The notes beneath the pieces are model-generated. The model saw only the letters and a program-made list of their open reading frames with translations. It had not been told where the DNA came from and did no database searches. A stretch of DNA of 45,503 nucleotides from Parachlorella kessleri (taxonomy: Eukaryota; Chlorophyta; Trebouxiophyceae; Chlorellales; Chlorellaceae), in the NCBI GenBank assembly GCA_001598975.1, contig BBXU01002220.1, positions 1 to 45,503 of the forward strand, written 5' to 3'. Both the position numbers and the translations under genes were made by a program. Positions 21,210-34,048 of this stretch are shown here, in pieces. Position 1 is the first letter of the stretch; each line of letters opens with the position of its first letter.

Positions 21210-23044
21210 GTTGCTGCTGGTTGCGGCAGGTAAGGCGCCCGCTGCGGCTGCAGGATGCCTTCCATGCCAGCAGCGTGGGCGGCCCCCTGCACTGCCTGCG
21301 CCAGCTGGCTTGCAAGCGGGTGGTTTGGCTCCCTGCTGAGCATGCTGAGGCCCCTACCCAAAAGCTGCACAAGCTCGCTGGGAGGTGCCACTGCTGCCCC
21401 ATGGGGGAATGCGGGGTCAGAAGGCACTGGGTAAGCAGCGTGAGCTGACACAGCAGGCAGAGCGGGTGCTGTGCTGTGCTGCACTTGAGCTGGTCGCAGG
21501 AGCGGGCCCCCTGTCAATGCAGCTGCCGCAAGCGGCTGCTCCGGCGGAAGCCTCAGCAGCTGTGCACCGCAGTACAGCATGGGTGCTGTTGTAGTCTGCT
21601 CCTGCACCAGATCTGACCGGCTTTGCAGCTGCTCCTGCTGCTGCACCTGTGTTGCCAACGTAGCTGGGACCGGTGGTGCTGTTTCCACCTGCTGCACCTC
21701 GACACACATGCCCTCAAAGCTCTGGTTGCTGCGGGGTAGCCACACTGTGTTGCCTGGGCTGCCAGTGTCCCCCCCCCTGCTGCCACCACTGCTGCTGCCA
21801 ATGGTACCGGCGCCCCGAGGTGCGGCAGGACACCAGCCCGCCACGCAGGGCACACCATGGGGGCCTACAGCGGCAATCGGTGCTGCCGGCCTGAGGCTGA
21901 TGGCGGGTGCTGAGGCGGGCATGCTGGGCATGCTTAGCACCGGTACCTGCACATGCATATCTTGAGCACCGTGCCAGTCCATGGGCTGATGGCTAGCAGG
22001 CTTGCGAGCTGCTGCTCGGAGGAATGGAACGGACGGAGGGGCTGCAGCCTGCACGGCAGGGTGGCAGCTGCCTGGCATGCAAGGCCCGTGGTGGCTGGAG
22101 GAGCCGAGAGCTCGTGCCTGCCCTGCCCGCTGCCCCGGCTGCTGCTGCTGCTGCTCTGGCGGGCTCCAAGGCATGAAAGCAGAAGACCTACCCGAGCCTA
22201 GGGCGCTGGCTGCAGCTGCCAAGGCCTCCAGGCCTGTCGGCAGCTGCCCTGGGGCGTGGGCGCAAGGGCTAGGGCTGCTGCTGCTGCTAGCAATTGGGCT
22301 ATTGGCGCCTGACACAGGGCAGGAGGTCGCTTCTGAAACAGCCTCCCTGGAGGCTGCTACCGCTAGGGCGCTTGTGGGTGGTGTGGATAGCGGGGTGGCC
22401 GGGTGGGCTGGGCTGGGCGTGCCGACCCGCACCGCTTGCAGGGTCGGGGGGTCCCTAGGCGTACCCAGCTTGTAGGGCCACCTGCAGCGCATACAGGCAA
22501 TGCTGCTCCTTGTGAACCACACACGCTCACTGCACTGCACTGCAGAAGACGTAATCACACCGTTGAAGAGATTTCACCCCTACGGTGTGCTGCCGACACG
22601 TGGCCCGTCAAGGCTGGAGTCTTACCAAAAAAAAAGGCCCTGTTGCTTTCCTGGCACCCAAGGGTGACCAAAGCGCAGCATCTGCAGGCCTGCCTCCTGG
22701 TCTACCTCAACCGTAGTCACCTTGCAAGTCCGCGTTTTCTGCAAATGCGCTTGAGCACGGAGAGGGACACTCCGAGCTTGACGCAGGCCACATGCGCCGG
22801 CAGGTGGTACCTGCAACATGGCGGGGTGGAGAGGCGGGTCACTAGTGTGGTTCGCTGACTGAAACAAGGTTTTGGTAGCTGATCAAGCAGTTGGCAACGT
22901 CCAAGGGAGGATTCTGACAATGACAGCACCCTGGCAGCTTGCTACCGGACCCGGCACTCACAATTGCTGCAGGTGTTCCAAGGTGATGCTGCTGGCCAGG
23001 ACGCCAGTTTGGCATCTGCGGTTCCTATTCCGGGACGAATCCAT
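20885..23044 (-). CDS. RWP-RK domain putative transcription factor with long Gln/Pro/Ala-rich tail
   Basis: Exons in transcript order: 23044-22962, 22810-22721, 22481-20885; 589 residues. The start MDSSRNRNRR leads at once into an RWP-RK domain built across three exons: SSITLEHLQQLYHLP, CVKLGVSLSVLKRICRKRGL, ARWPYKLG. The phases match at both junctions and all introns are GT-AG. The core reads RWPYKL where the family usually has RWPxRK. The rest is one long exon rich in Gln, Pro, Ala and Ser, with a CAG-encoded poly-Gln tract at about 21178-21209, ending in a basic helix-like segment (AVKRLKQRLALRFLLDFAAK). RWP-RK proteins act in the nucleus in nitrogen responses and sexual or egg-cell programmes of green plants; the target here is unknown. 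Confidence 0.88.
21178..21209 (-). repeat. CAG trinucleotide repeat coding poly-Gln
   Basis: About ten uninterrupted CAG codons on the minus strand (GCT/CTG on the plus strand) lie in the long exon of the RWP-RK gene and encode Gln. Length polymorphism is likely. Confidence 0.85.
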
Positions 23045-23730
23045 TGCAGGAGGCACACCTCTTCACGGCCAGGCCTGCATTACGCGGCAGCAGCACTCCG
23101 GGCTTGTTGGCCATGCCAGCCTGCTTGCCTAGCCTGGCGCTTAGGTATACAGCCCAACCTGGCGTGATTTTCCCCCTTAAACTCCTTGTGTGGTTACCTG
23201 CTATCTGCTAGACTCTCGATGTGAAGGGCCGCTGCCCGCCTTCAGCGCTTGCAAGGCGCGCTAGCTGACGAGTTGGTGAGTTTGGACAGTTATAGCCGCG
23301 GTCTTTACAACAAATTTGCTGATTCAGACAAGGTGCAATCACAGCATCGACATGTAGCTGGAACAGCGGGTCCTGCGGGACCCGCAGCTACTGCAGAAGC
23401 CGGCGCTGCCCATGAAATTACGTGAACAGGGGGCGCATGTACGAGCAGCTGGTACGAGAGCTCTCCAAGCCCGTCAAAATTGACCCGGATCTTCGTTAAG
23501 GTCACTGCTTGATACAGCGCTGTGGCTGCATGACAGCCTACGAGTGTACAGTCATGACTTTACATGTGGACAGCATCAGTCTAGGTTTATGGAACTGCAA
23601 GGATATACCTTGACAGCCAACCATCACTGCAAGATAACGAAGATGGCACCCTGCCCTAAAGTTGGGCCAGCTAATACTAGCAGCGCACGCCTTGTGGGAT
23701 GGCCCTGTAAGCAGGGAGATACCTAAGCAC
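23045..23730. other. Intergenic region upstream of the RWP-RK gene
   Basis: This is the promoter side of the RWP-RK gene and the 3' end of the coiled-coil gene, with a minus-strand TGTAA at 23560-23564. A minus-strand frame at 23305-23505 has no recognisable domain and no splice support. Confidence 0.55.
23560..23564 (-). terminator. TGTAA polyadenylation signal, coiled-coil gene
   Basis: TTACA on the + strand, about 165 nt past the coiled-coil gene's stop codon. Confidence 0.5.
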
Positions 23731-25278
23731 CTACACAGACGCTTCCTGGGTAGCTCTGCATTTCTGCTGCCAGACCCTGGCTTGCAGCCTCGCAGAAGCC
23801 ACCTCAGCGCGCAACCGTGCCACCTCTGCCCTTGCTTTGTCCAAGCGCGGCTCGTACTCGACAACCAGCCTCGCTTCCGCCTGCTGCTGGCGAGCCCTGG
23901 ACACCGCCTCCTGCCGGGCAAGGCTCATACCCTCCCTTGCTGCCAGGTCACTGCCTACTGCCGCCGCCAGCTGTACCCCAGCTACCAGCACTGCCAGCTC
24001 CCCAAGCTGTGCCTGCTGTGCTAGGTGCTGAACCTCCGCTTGCACCTCGGCAACACGTGCCTCGCAGGCCCAAAGCTCCTCTTGTGCTGCTGTGCACGCA
24101 GCCCTCCCCCGCGCCTCGCTGGCAGTGAGCTCCTTCAACACCGCGTCCAGGTGGGCAAAGCGCTGCTTTGATGCAGCTTCCTCCCAGGCAGCATGCTCCA
24201 ACCGCTCCTGCTGGGCCTGCACCTGGGCTCGGGTGGCGGCAGGTGCTTGCTGAGCTGTGGCTACCTCAGCACGGGCAGCGCGCACAGCGTTCGCCAGGGA
24301 AGCTGCTCGCGCTGCCTGCAGCCCAAGAAGTAGCAGAAGTTGTTGTCAGGCACTGCTAGCAAGAGCATGGGTCCTCCGGTAAGTGCAGTACTAGTCTAAC
24401 AGTCTAGTCTAACAGCGTACCGCCACCTGACCATGCTGCCGCGAGTCCCCCAAATGGGGCCAACAAAAAGCCAGGATGTACTATGCCCACAAACCACAAG
24501 ATCCAAATACCAATTCTTGAGGGCATGTACCGCCCTGTCCGGACGTGGAAACCAACAAAGAGCACAGAATAAGGTCTATTAAGCTTCTCCATATGTCCTC
24601 ATTGCACAAGTACTCAGCCAGTTGAAACCAGACCGCGAAGCGCAAAGTGCAGACCGCTAAGTGCAGTACAGCCGCGAGATTGCACCCAGCCCGCCCACAG
24701 GGGCACCTCATTTCCCACCTGCCAGGCCTGGTGAGCCTCACCTTGGCTCCCAACTCTTCCTGTAGGGCAGCTCTTTGCCCAGCGAGAGCTTCAAACTGCG
24801 AAGAACACTCCTTGATTCTCCCTGCGGCCTTTGTCGCAGCTCTGCTGCCGGCTTCCCTCTCATGCAGCGCCGAACAGATCCTCTCCTCCTGTTCCTCAAT
24901 CTGCTTTTGCAACCGCTGCCTCTGCTCCGCTTGGGATCTGCTGAGCTTGGCCTCCAGTGCCAAAGCTGCTTCAAGCCTTCTCGCCAGTATGTGATTGGCC
25001 AGGACTGTCAACTCCTGCTGTGCAGTCTCACGCTCTAGAGAGGGTAGACGGGTCTGAACTTCGCTGCCAAATAAGGCAGGAAGGTCAGCTGCTGTAGAAA
25101 GCCTTGGTTCATCTTGAACGGAACAATGTGCTGGCTGCTCCTGTGCCAGCTCTAATCTAGTAGTTGAAACACGAGATGGGGCTATAGAGTGGACCTCCAG
25201 GGCAGTACTGTGGCTCCAAGAGGCGCTGCTAACTGGTCTCGGAATGGTAGGGACCAGATGCTGCACGTCAAAAAGCAT
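23731..25278 (-). CDS. Coiled-coil protein of unknown function
   Basis: Exons in transcript order: 25278-24742, 24315-23731; about 373 residues, stop TAG at 23731. Both exons are dominated by Ala/Glu/Gln/Arg/Leu heptads (for example LEAALALEAKLSRSQAEQRQ and ARAEVARLRAEVASARLQAR), typical of a long alpha-helical coiled coil. The single intron is GT-AG and phase 0 (GCCAAG|GTGAGG). The start ATG at 25278 (MLFDVQHLVP) is a guess: the frame stays open 34 codons further upstream, and earlier exons are possible. I do not recognise the family; structural or scaffolding proteins share this composition. Intron 24316-24741 carries copy B of the dispersed repeat. Confidence 0.65.
24393..24486 (+). repeat. 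Dispersed repeat, copy B
   Basis: It starts with a duplicated CTAGTCTAACAG and then matches copy A (709-779) over about 70 bp. The front part matches the inverted copy C (27055-27106), so the full element may be 90 bp or more. It lies in the intron of the coiled-coil gene. Confidence 0.78.
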
Positions 25279-25780
25279 ACGGGTAAGTCCACTGCTGTGC
25301 GCAGGACACGGCCGACATGACATGCGCAGATGCCACCGCGGACATTGTTCGCACCTGGAGTGTCGTAACCAGACAACCAAACATCTTCACTCGGAAGAAG
25401 ATGGAATACGAATCTGTGCATAACATGCCGGGGCGCTGGTGCTGCTCAGTTCAGCACAGTGGCCCAGGTGCCCTTTGGCTATTTCGGTAGGTAGCCTTGC
25501 AAAACAGAAGTACACTGTCCGGCGGAAGAGATATACGTATTTATAAGTATATAAATCTTCAGTTGGTTTGGTATAAATGCCAACTTACAAACAGAGGTTA
25601 TGACAAAGTGATGACTACTTTCAACATACAGTAACCTGGCACAAACTTCTCCTCCGGGCACCTCCCACTGACCAGACTAACACCAACAACATACTTTCAC
25701 AATCCCACTCCTTCACATCATCTGAATACATACAGAACTGACGAGCTATGGGATGCTGGCGCACCCCTGGCACGCACACA
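25279..25780. other. Intergenic region, SfsA 3' end to coiled-coil 5' end
   Basis: It holds the SfsA 3' UTR with TGTAA at 25585-25589 (-), then probable promoter of the coiled-coil gene. No other gene was seen. Confidence 0.55.
25585..25589 (-). terminator. TGTAA polyadenylation signal, SfsA gene
   Basis: TTACA on the + strand, about 190 nt after the SfsA stop codon, in an AT-rich patch. Confidence 0.55.
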
Positions 25781-27853
25781 TTACTCTGCGCATTGCTTGT
25801 AGTCAAGCCTGACGGGCAGCTGGCCACCATAGCGCACCACACCTGCTGCTGCATCCAGCCAGCACGCAACAGCCACCACTGCCACCCCAGCAGCTGCCGC
25901 CTCGGCCACCAGCCTGCTATACACAGGGTCCTTCTCATAGCAGGGAGCAAAGGCCGTACAGTCTCCTCGCTGCACCACAAACACCAACGCTGCGCCGCTG
26001 TGGCTGCACTTGTCGCTCTCACAAACGTCACTACCCCTGCTGTGCTCGCCAGCCCCACCAGTAGGCAGACTGCTACTGCTGGCTGTTGCGAGCAGCGTGA
26101 GCTCCTTCACGTGGCGCTGCGCCCGCTTGCTCACTGTGTCAGGGAAGAGCGCAATGCCGCCGCTGCCCTGCAGGGGGCATACACACTCCCATGATGGCAG
26201 CTTCTCTCATGATCGTACCGAGGGCATTGGTGCAGCAGTGGGGGTGTACAGGGAGTCCCAGTGCAGCCCTTGTATATCAGAAGCACAGCACCCTGCCCTG
26301 GCTGCTGGTGCAGGCAATCTGTCAGCGGCCTGGCACTGCCAACCTCGACATACCCAGCGCCCCAGTTGGTGTAAAGAGGGCGCTAAAGCCCACTTGACTG
26401 ACTAGCCTGCCAGCAGTGCTACAGCACGAAACCTCACCTCTAGCAGGTCCTCTGCAAGGGTCACACTCTTGACTTCCACGTGGGTGGTGCTCCCCCGGCT
26501 CCCATGAAGCACAAAGTCAACTCTGGACTTGCCGTCGCTACCATACTTCACCTCTGCAGGGCTTGAGAGGACCATCAACAGTGCTTTACCACTGCTTCAT
26601 GTCCTGCCCAACACTCCCCTGCTGACTGTCATTCTCCATGCTGGGGATCTACTACAAGCTGAAGCGCAGGACCGACAGCAGGCTGATCTCAAGCCATCCT
26701 AACTCACCGTTCCCCCTGTGCTCACCTGCCTGAATGCCAGTGTATGGTGGCAAGCCAGGTATGAGGCGCCGGCTAAGGAGCTGCGCCACCATGGCATTCG
26801 CCTTGGCACTGTGCACCCCAACCCAAGTGCCCTGCAGCAGGCCCACGGTGTGAGAACCAGAAGGCCCACTTGATGCAAACAATGCCTGCAGGCTGGCGAA
26901 TGCAGGGGATCTGAGCCTGTATAGTCGGTGCAAGGCAGCTGTTTGGCAAGCAACCTAATAGTCCCATCCCAGCCACTGCCGCACACCCGCAAGCACATGT
27001 TTTGTAAAGCCCTGGGGTAGGCGCACACATGGTGCCAGGCGAACTATTGAAGGGCTCACGACAGCATGGTCAGGTGGCGGTGTGCCTGTTAGACTAGACT
27101 ACTAGGTGCCAGGCAAATGGGGCACGCAGGGAGGGAGGCATCCACTTACTTACCTCTGGCTCAGGCTGTACCCACTCCAGTGTGTGTGCATACTTGCGCT
27201 TTGAGCCAGGTGCAGCGCAGCTGAGCAGCGCAGGGGACGGCAGCCGATCCAGCAGGCCTGTCATTGGGCCGGTGTTGGGCACATGGACCACAGTCACCCC
27301 TGTGGTTGTACCCTCCACCTGCTGCTGCTCTAGTGGATCCAAGAGAGGCGCTGGTAACCCTGCAAGCTGCAGCCTGGGTGCATATGAGTTAGGGCCTTGG
27401 GGGAGGACGTGGAGGAAGAGTCAGCCAAACACATGGCCCAGCACTTAAAGGGTGGCAAGGACTAGAGCTGGGGATGATCATCACAGCCCGCACGGGTCTT
27501 CAGTGGAGTCATTGGACCTCCGACATGGATGCAGACCAGCATAGCCTCACACCTGCACATCACCCAAGAAGCGCTTGTAGCGCCGCAGTAGCGTTCCAGC
27601 GACAAGTCCCACACCATAGCTTGTGACTACGATGTCAGACTGGCTGCTGCAACGGTCTGCTGTGGTGCCAGGGTCGGCTGGGACCTTCACAATGCACGCG
27701 CCTTTCTTCCTTGAGTCGCGCTTGCTCGCAGCAAGTGGCGCGCTTGCTGCACCACCACAGGCACAGTGGGTTGCCAGGCTTGTTGCTCTCCTAAAAGTGC
27801 TCCTTCAGAGGTCAAGACCTGTGATACGGACCTGCTTGTCGTTTTCGTGTCAT
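25781..27853 (-). CDS. SfsA (sugar fermentation stimulation protein A) homologue
   Basis: Exons in transcript order: 27853-27832 (tentative), 27746-27553, 27366-27154, 26831-26726, 26553-26438, 26167-25781; 345 residues if the first exon is right. SfsA-family blocks appear in order: TLLRRYKRFLGDV, VTVVHVPNTGPMTGLL, SKRKYAHTLEWV, WVGVHSAKANAMVAQLL, SRVDFVLH with HVEVKSVTLAEDLLE, IALFPDTVSKRAQRHVKEL and LVFVVQRGDCTAFAPCYEKD. The family has an OB-like N-terminal region and a nuclease-like core (D, ExK) and was named from E. coli; its role is unclear, and nucleic-acid binding has been proposed. Introns are GT-AG. The basic N-terminus (MTRKRQA then Ala/Lys/Arg) could target an organelle. Intron 26832-27153 contains repeat copy C. 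Confidence 0.88.
27055..27106 (-). repeat. Dispersed repeat, copy C (inverted)
   Basis: On the minus strand it reads AGTCTAGTCTAACAG, then a short variable step, then CCGCCACCTGACCATGCTG, closely matching copy B at 24401-24440. It lies in an SfsA intron. Confidence 0.78.
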
Positions 27854-28931
27854 GAGGTTCGTTCCTAGGTGCAGGCAACCGACCCTGGGTCTCGCTCGCA
27901 AGTTAGCAAGCTGCAAAGTTCTGCAGCAGGTCTGCAGCATCCCGGCATGTCATGGCTGAGGAGGGAGAAACTACACCTGCAGGTTAATTGGTCTGTACCC
28001 AGGGGGATGGCAGCCTCTCGGATACGATCTGACCAGGCGGGTGCTTCAAACGAAGTGATTAGTAAACATGTCTAGGCCCCCCGCATGCCCCCCCCCCTTC
28101 TAAACACATAGACACCATGTAGTTCGCGTACACGCGGCTGCCCATCGCTAGCTCTGCAACGTTGGACATGTGGAAGTGATAGGGAGCACACAGCCAAACC
28201 AAGGCCTTGAAGGGGCCATGCCAAGTGTGGTGTGGGACAGCAGGGCGGCAGACTGTGTGTGCTGACCAGCTCTACGGTAAGGGAATAAGAGGAGGCTGAC
28301 AGAGCATTGCGCAAGCGCTGGGGCTGGCCTGTGTTGTTTGGCCAGCTTAAAAAGCACCGCCTATGACAGAAGCAATGAGTTTTGGCAGGGTAGCAGCACT
28401 GTGTGTTGACTAGCTGTGATAGCACCGCTTGTGGCCAGCTTCCCTGGATTTAGCGGGGTGCCGGACTGTGTCATCAGGGATGAAGGTCAGGACTGACTGT
28501 AAGGCAGGGTTGAGGACTGTTCCAGTGCCTTTGGACCGAGTCTCGCTCTGGAACATACCAAGGCCACGCCCAACTTGCTGCAGCCTGGTGACCTTGGTCC
28601 AACCTCCCACAGTGACTTGCACCTGCTTAAAACCGGAGATGAAGACTTCGAAGCTCAAGCACTGCAGGTACGTTGCAAGAGCTGCTGGTGTCCTCCTTTC
28701 ACTCGTACTGCAACGGCGGATGAACCTTACACCAAACAAGTTCCCGCTTCCAGAAGCCATGTGCTTCCAACGCACAAAGATTTCAAACCAACAGAGCAGC
28801 CAGGCCGAAAACAGGCAGCACGGCAAGATCATTCACACACGCAACTGCAGCTGAAGCATCCTCGTCTAGGAGTTAAGGCACGCCACCAAGTAGGTGCTTA
28901 GGCGCGCCGACCAGAACCCAACAACATACTG
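27854..28931. other. Intergenic region between the VOC protein and SfsA
   Basis: It contains the VOC gene 3' UTR (TGTAA at 28727-28731, minus) and the SfsA promoter side. Open frames on both strands at 28410-28854 have no recognisable domain or splice support. A C-run lies at 28086-28098. Confidence 0.5.
28727..28731 (-). terminator. TGTAA polyadenylation signal, VOC gene
   Basis: TTACA on the + strand, about 200 nt after the VOC stop codon. Confidence 0.5.
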
Positions 28932-30139
28932 TCACTGCACAACATACTTGGCGAAGAGGTTCTCAGGCGTCGTCATCGCCTTGAACTCCAGTGCATTTCC
29001 TGCGGCAGAAGGCCACAGAACTTGCGCCATGACACACCACCTCTCCTGGAGCAGCCCAACTGGTTATATGAACTCGTAACTGCATGGTCCAGTCTGCCAA
29101 AGCCAACTCAACCTGCCGGCAGTGTAAGTCGTGGTGTGCTAGCCATGCTGACCAGTGAAGGCAACCTTGCCTGATGGGTCTCTAAAGAACATGGTCCATT
29201 GCTCTCCCGGCTGCCCTGCACCTCAAACAAAGCACTTCGCAATAAAAAAACACCTAGACAATTAACGGGCATTATAAAACACACCTAGACAATTAGGTAA
29301 TGCCCCCTACATACTCACCCTCCTGGAAGGGTATTGCGTAACACAAGTCAAGGTGTCCCAGCTGCTGCCAGGCTTCAACCTGGTAACTTAGGTCCATTGC
29401 AAAGCAGCAGAGGTGCACCACAGTACAAGCCGCCATGCTAAAAGCATCCAAATCGGTATCAAGGGAAGCTGCCACAGCCACAGCCGCCCTGCTACTGCAC
29501 ACAGAGAGGTTGCGCACTAACGAAGCAACGACACATACAACCCAAGAGCACAACAAGCACCTGACTGCCACCCACGTGCCGCCTCGCACCAAGTGCTCGT
29601 GCCGCTGCTCACCTTCAAAGCGGAGGTGCGGCTGTATCACAAACTCTGTGCCCAGCTCCTGCAGCCGCGCTGCGAGCTGGTGGAATTGGTCCACAGAGAG
29701 TGCTGCCCCAAAGTGCGGCACTGGGACGGCGTCGCCGTCCACGTCATTCTGGGCTGCTGCTGCGTTGTAGCCCTTGACAAGGTGGGCCACTATCTGGTGG
29801 CCAAATAGGTTGAAGTCCACCCAGGTGGCAGCGCTGCGCCCTTCGCTGCAGCCAAGCTTGCTGCAAAGGCAGAGCAGCAAGGCAGGACCATGTAGGGTGC
29901 AGAGCCTTGAGAAGTGCAAAGGCAGCCCCCGTAACAAACTGCAGAGCGCGAGGCTTTTAGCGGAGTGCTGCTGCTCGAATAGACCCTGTTGAGCAGCAGT
30001 TCCTGTGAGAGCACAACGAGTGAGTCCAAGGTTGGGCCAACGACGAGAGGTGCTGCACCTACTTGATGTAGAAGTCACGGGCCAAGTCTATGTCGTGAAC
30101 AGGAAAAGCCAGGTGGAACGGCACATGTACCGCTGCCAT
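28932..30139 (-). CDS. Glyoxalase/VOC superfamily protein
   Basis: Exons in transcript order: 30139-30063, 29860-29613, 29215-29171, 28999-28932; 145 residues. One VOC domain is visible: [20 protein letters not shown], then [30 protein letters not shown], the central [14 protein letters not shown], then [16 protein letters not shown] and LFAKYVVQ. The HQ after FFG/LFG and the E of LEFK are the usual metal ligands. The reaction is unknown; relatives are small glyoxalase- or dioxygenase-like enzymes common in bacteria and algae. The last intron has a GC donor (TCAG|GCAAGG at 29170-29165): only this site gives the universal DPSGNALEFK junction, while the neighbouring GT would shift the frame. 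Confidence 0.9.
29245..29296 (+). repeat. Short direct repeat in a VOC intron
   Basis: AACACCTAGACAATTA and ACACACCTAGACAATTA lie about 33 bp apart in an A-rich stretch of the second VOC intron. It may be a local duplication. Confidence 0.6.
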
Positions 30140-30782
30140 CTGCCGCTAAATAGTAAGTAAGTCGGCTTACTGAGTTCAAGGGTTGGCACACTTGCTCAGT
30201 CTAGGAGTCAAGAAGTATGATGGAGCCCACATGTTGGAGCCCTCGTGGAGCAGGCTCAGGAACCTTGCAAATGACCTAGCTAATCCAAGTTTTCAGCAGG
30301 GAGGTGACATGTCTACGCTTCTCTCATCCTGACTACTAAACAGTACCTGCCCCCCCCCGCTTGCTTTGAGTCATCAGAGTAGTCTTGCAAGGCGATTGGG
30401 GATGACAATGCACCCCTCAGCAGAGCTACCCGTCCTTCAAGCAATTGAGCTCAAGGCGGACAGGTACTGAAGCCCTCCTGCGGTTGGGGTGGTTGCTGGC
30501 CAGCTTATGCTTGGTCGCCGATTTGCAACCTCTCTGTCTACGACTCTTTATTCCTCTTTCTGGTCTGAAGCTCAGATCGTTGTTCGTGCAGCTGGCGAGT
30601 TTTGTCAGGCAGCCAGCTTCCCTAAGGTGTGCTAGATCGCCTGCATGGCATTCACTGATGGGTGCCTGTAGCGGATCGCCGGGCTCACAGGACACAACTA
30701 AACGCTGGACTTGCGTGCCGTCCCTGCCTTAACGCAGACCGGCGCCACCAAGCTCTCTGGCTTTGCAGCAACCCTCAGCACC
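30140..30782. promoter_or_regulatory. Divergent intergenic region between VOC and UMP-CMP kinase genes
   Basis: The two genes start head to head, 643 bp apart, so both promoters lie here. Overlapping frames at 30426-30732 on both strands show no domain. A run of C lies at 30350-30358. Confidence 0.5.
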
Positions 30783-32371
<1,589 letters not shown>

Positions 32372-32711
32372 GCTGGGTAGCTGCTGCTGTCATATCTCGT
32401 TTAGGAGGCAGTGGGGGGGTGCGACCTTCAGCATTTGATTCTGACTTGTTATTGATGATATTGGTGAATGGGTGCCGGCTGGGTTCTACCTGGTGGGGAA
32501 TGCGCCTGGCATGGTGACTGAGCTTGCCGCTGAACAGCCCTGTGTTCGTGTGATTTGATCTCGGTTTCTCTTACCAGTAAGCAGTCCGAATGCCGATTTT
32601 GAAATGCACATGGTCGCAAAGGCCACAGGCCCCAATCCACAGAGGTCCAACATCCTGTGGGAAGGTGGCATGTCCTAGTGGGTAACTGCACCCTCATCCA
32701 GCTGCCACAGC
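32372..32711. other. Convergent 3' region
   Basis: It separates the stop codons of UMP-CMP kinase (+) and the phytol kinase-like gene (-). No gene and no clear TGTAA on either strand was seen. Confidence 0.5.
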
Positions 32712-34048
32712 TTAGAAGCCAAAGTAGGCACGAGCAGCTGCTGCTACTGCAACAGTCACAGCTACATTGTCAAGGTTCCTCAGTGGTGCTGACTCCACAG
32801 CCGCCCCCACAGCACTGCACAGTGCTGCCCCTGCCAGTAGCCGCGAGATGTTCAATGCTGGTAGTGAGGCAGGCGCTGTGAGAAGCCCAAGCTGCTGGTA
32901 GTACAAGAGAAGGGGCACGGAGAAAGCCAGGCCGCCAAGGAAGCATGCTGCCGTTCCAGCAACGCTCTGCAAGAGCATAGGCAGGGCCAGCACTCAGTAC
33001 GTGCTCATCGAGCCGTGCTGTGGGAGCACATACCTACATGAGAAACCATGCAGGACTTGGGAGCATACTCGCATCCAACCCTGGCGTACTGTCTTTCCCT
33101 ACCTCTTGTTTACAATAAGCTTCCAGACCGTCCATAGAATCCTGGTGGGAGTGATGAACCCCGCAATACTCGTCCCACATGGGTGGGCCGATGTACAGAC
33201 AGGTGCTACATGCCAGTACATGGTGCCATCCTCGAGGTAGTTACCTTATCGCTGTTGTAGGGCAGCTTTTTGGACCGTACGCTGCTACCTATAACTTCCG
33301 CCAGTCCATCACCCCCGCAAAGGATGGACAGGGCCGTGATACCCACAGGGCTGTTCCGCCAAAAGAGCAGCGTGGCTGCGGCATGTATGATGCCATACTG
33401 CAGTGGCCCATGCAGCAGCTCCCGCCGGTCGCCGCTGCGCTGCAGCCAGCAAAAGTAGGCAGGAGGAGTTGCTCTCTGGTGATCATTCGCGTCTGTACAG
33501 TGCTATGCCAGCACCTGGCAGGGCCTCCACCCCCGATGAGGCAGCGCTTCTCGCTATGTCAGCGTGCCACAACCTGGCCCCCCTCCTTACCGTAGTTCCC
33601 GCAATAAGGCTCTGGTCGTTGATAACTCCCTTGCCAACCAGATAAAAATGCAGCGAGGCAGCCAGGGGGACTGACGCGCAGATGAGTGGGGAGGCGCGGC
33701 TGCTGTTGTAAAGCGGCCAGCAAAGCATGTACAGGGGCCCTACACCTGCATTGCAGACACACCCAAGCAGGGGATAAGAGAAGACAGAAAGCAGCAGTCA
33801 GAGACCTCGCAGCCTGGAAGTGATTGTCATAGAAGGAAGGTCACTGCAACTGCCAGGCTGTACCCTTTCCTCGCTGTCGACTTACCAATGTGCATCAGTT
33901 TGCGGCTGAGCTTGCTTGGGAGCAGCTTGCGCTTCCCTACCACGCTGCAGAAGCCTATATAGGCAACAGCCAGGGAAACCGTCCCGAACCATGCACCCAT
34001 GTTGCCTGCCATTTCACTACGCAGCACAGACAAGTGCCTTCCAGGCAT
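32712..34048 (-). CDS. Phytol kinase-like membrane protein (VTE5 family)
   Basis: Exons in transcript order: 34048-33886, 33745-33591, 33439-33245, 32966-32712; 255 residues. It contains the family blocks LSRKLMHIG, MLCWPLYN, RSGDRRELLHGPLQYG, FWRNSPVGITALSILCGGDG and KKLPYNSDKSVAGT, plus several hydrophobic segments, as in the polyprenol/phytol/farnesol kinase family. VTE5 phosphorylates phytol with CTP in chloroplast membranes, feeding tocopherol synthesis. Phases agree and introns are GT-AG. The start is uncertain: ATG 34048 gives MPGRHLSVLRSE, ATG 34012 gives MAGNMGAWFG, and upstream exons with a transit peptide may exist. Confidence 0.85.

Noticed and set aside
20849..21448. Leu-rich + strand frame of 199 codons
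   Set aside because: It is antisense to the Gln-rich exon of the RWP-RK gene; CTG runs are the complement of CAG codons.
28410..28854. Overlapping open frames of about 140 codons on both strands
   Set aside because: No domain, no splice support, and both strands are open equally; probably UTR or intergenic sequence.
30426..30732. Open frames on both strands between two gene starts
   Set aside because: No recognisable protein and the position is a divergent promoter region.
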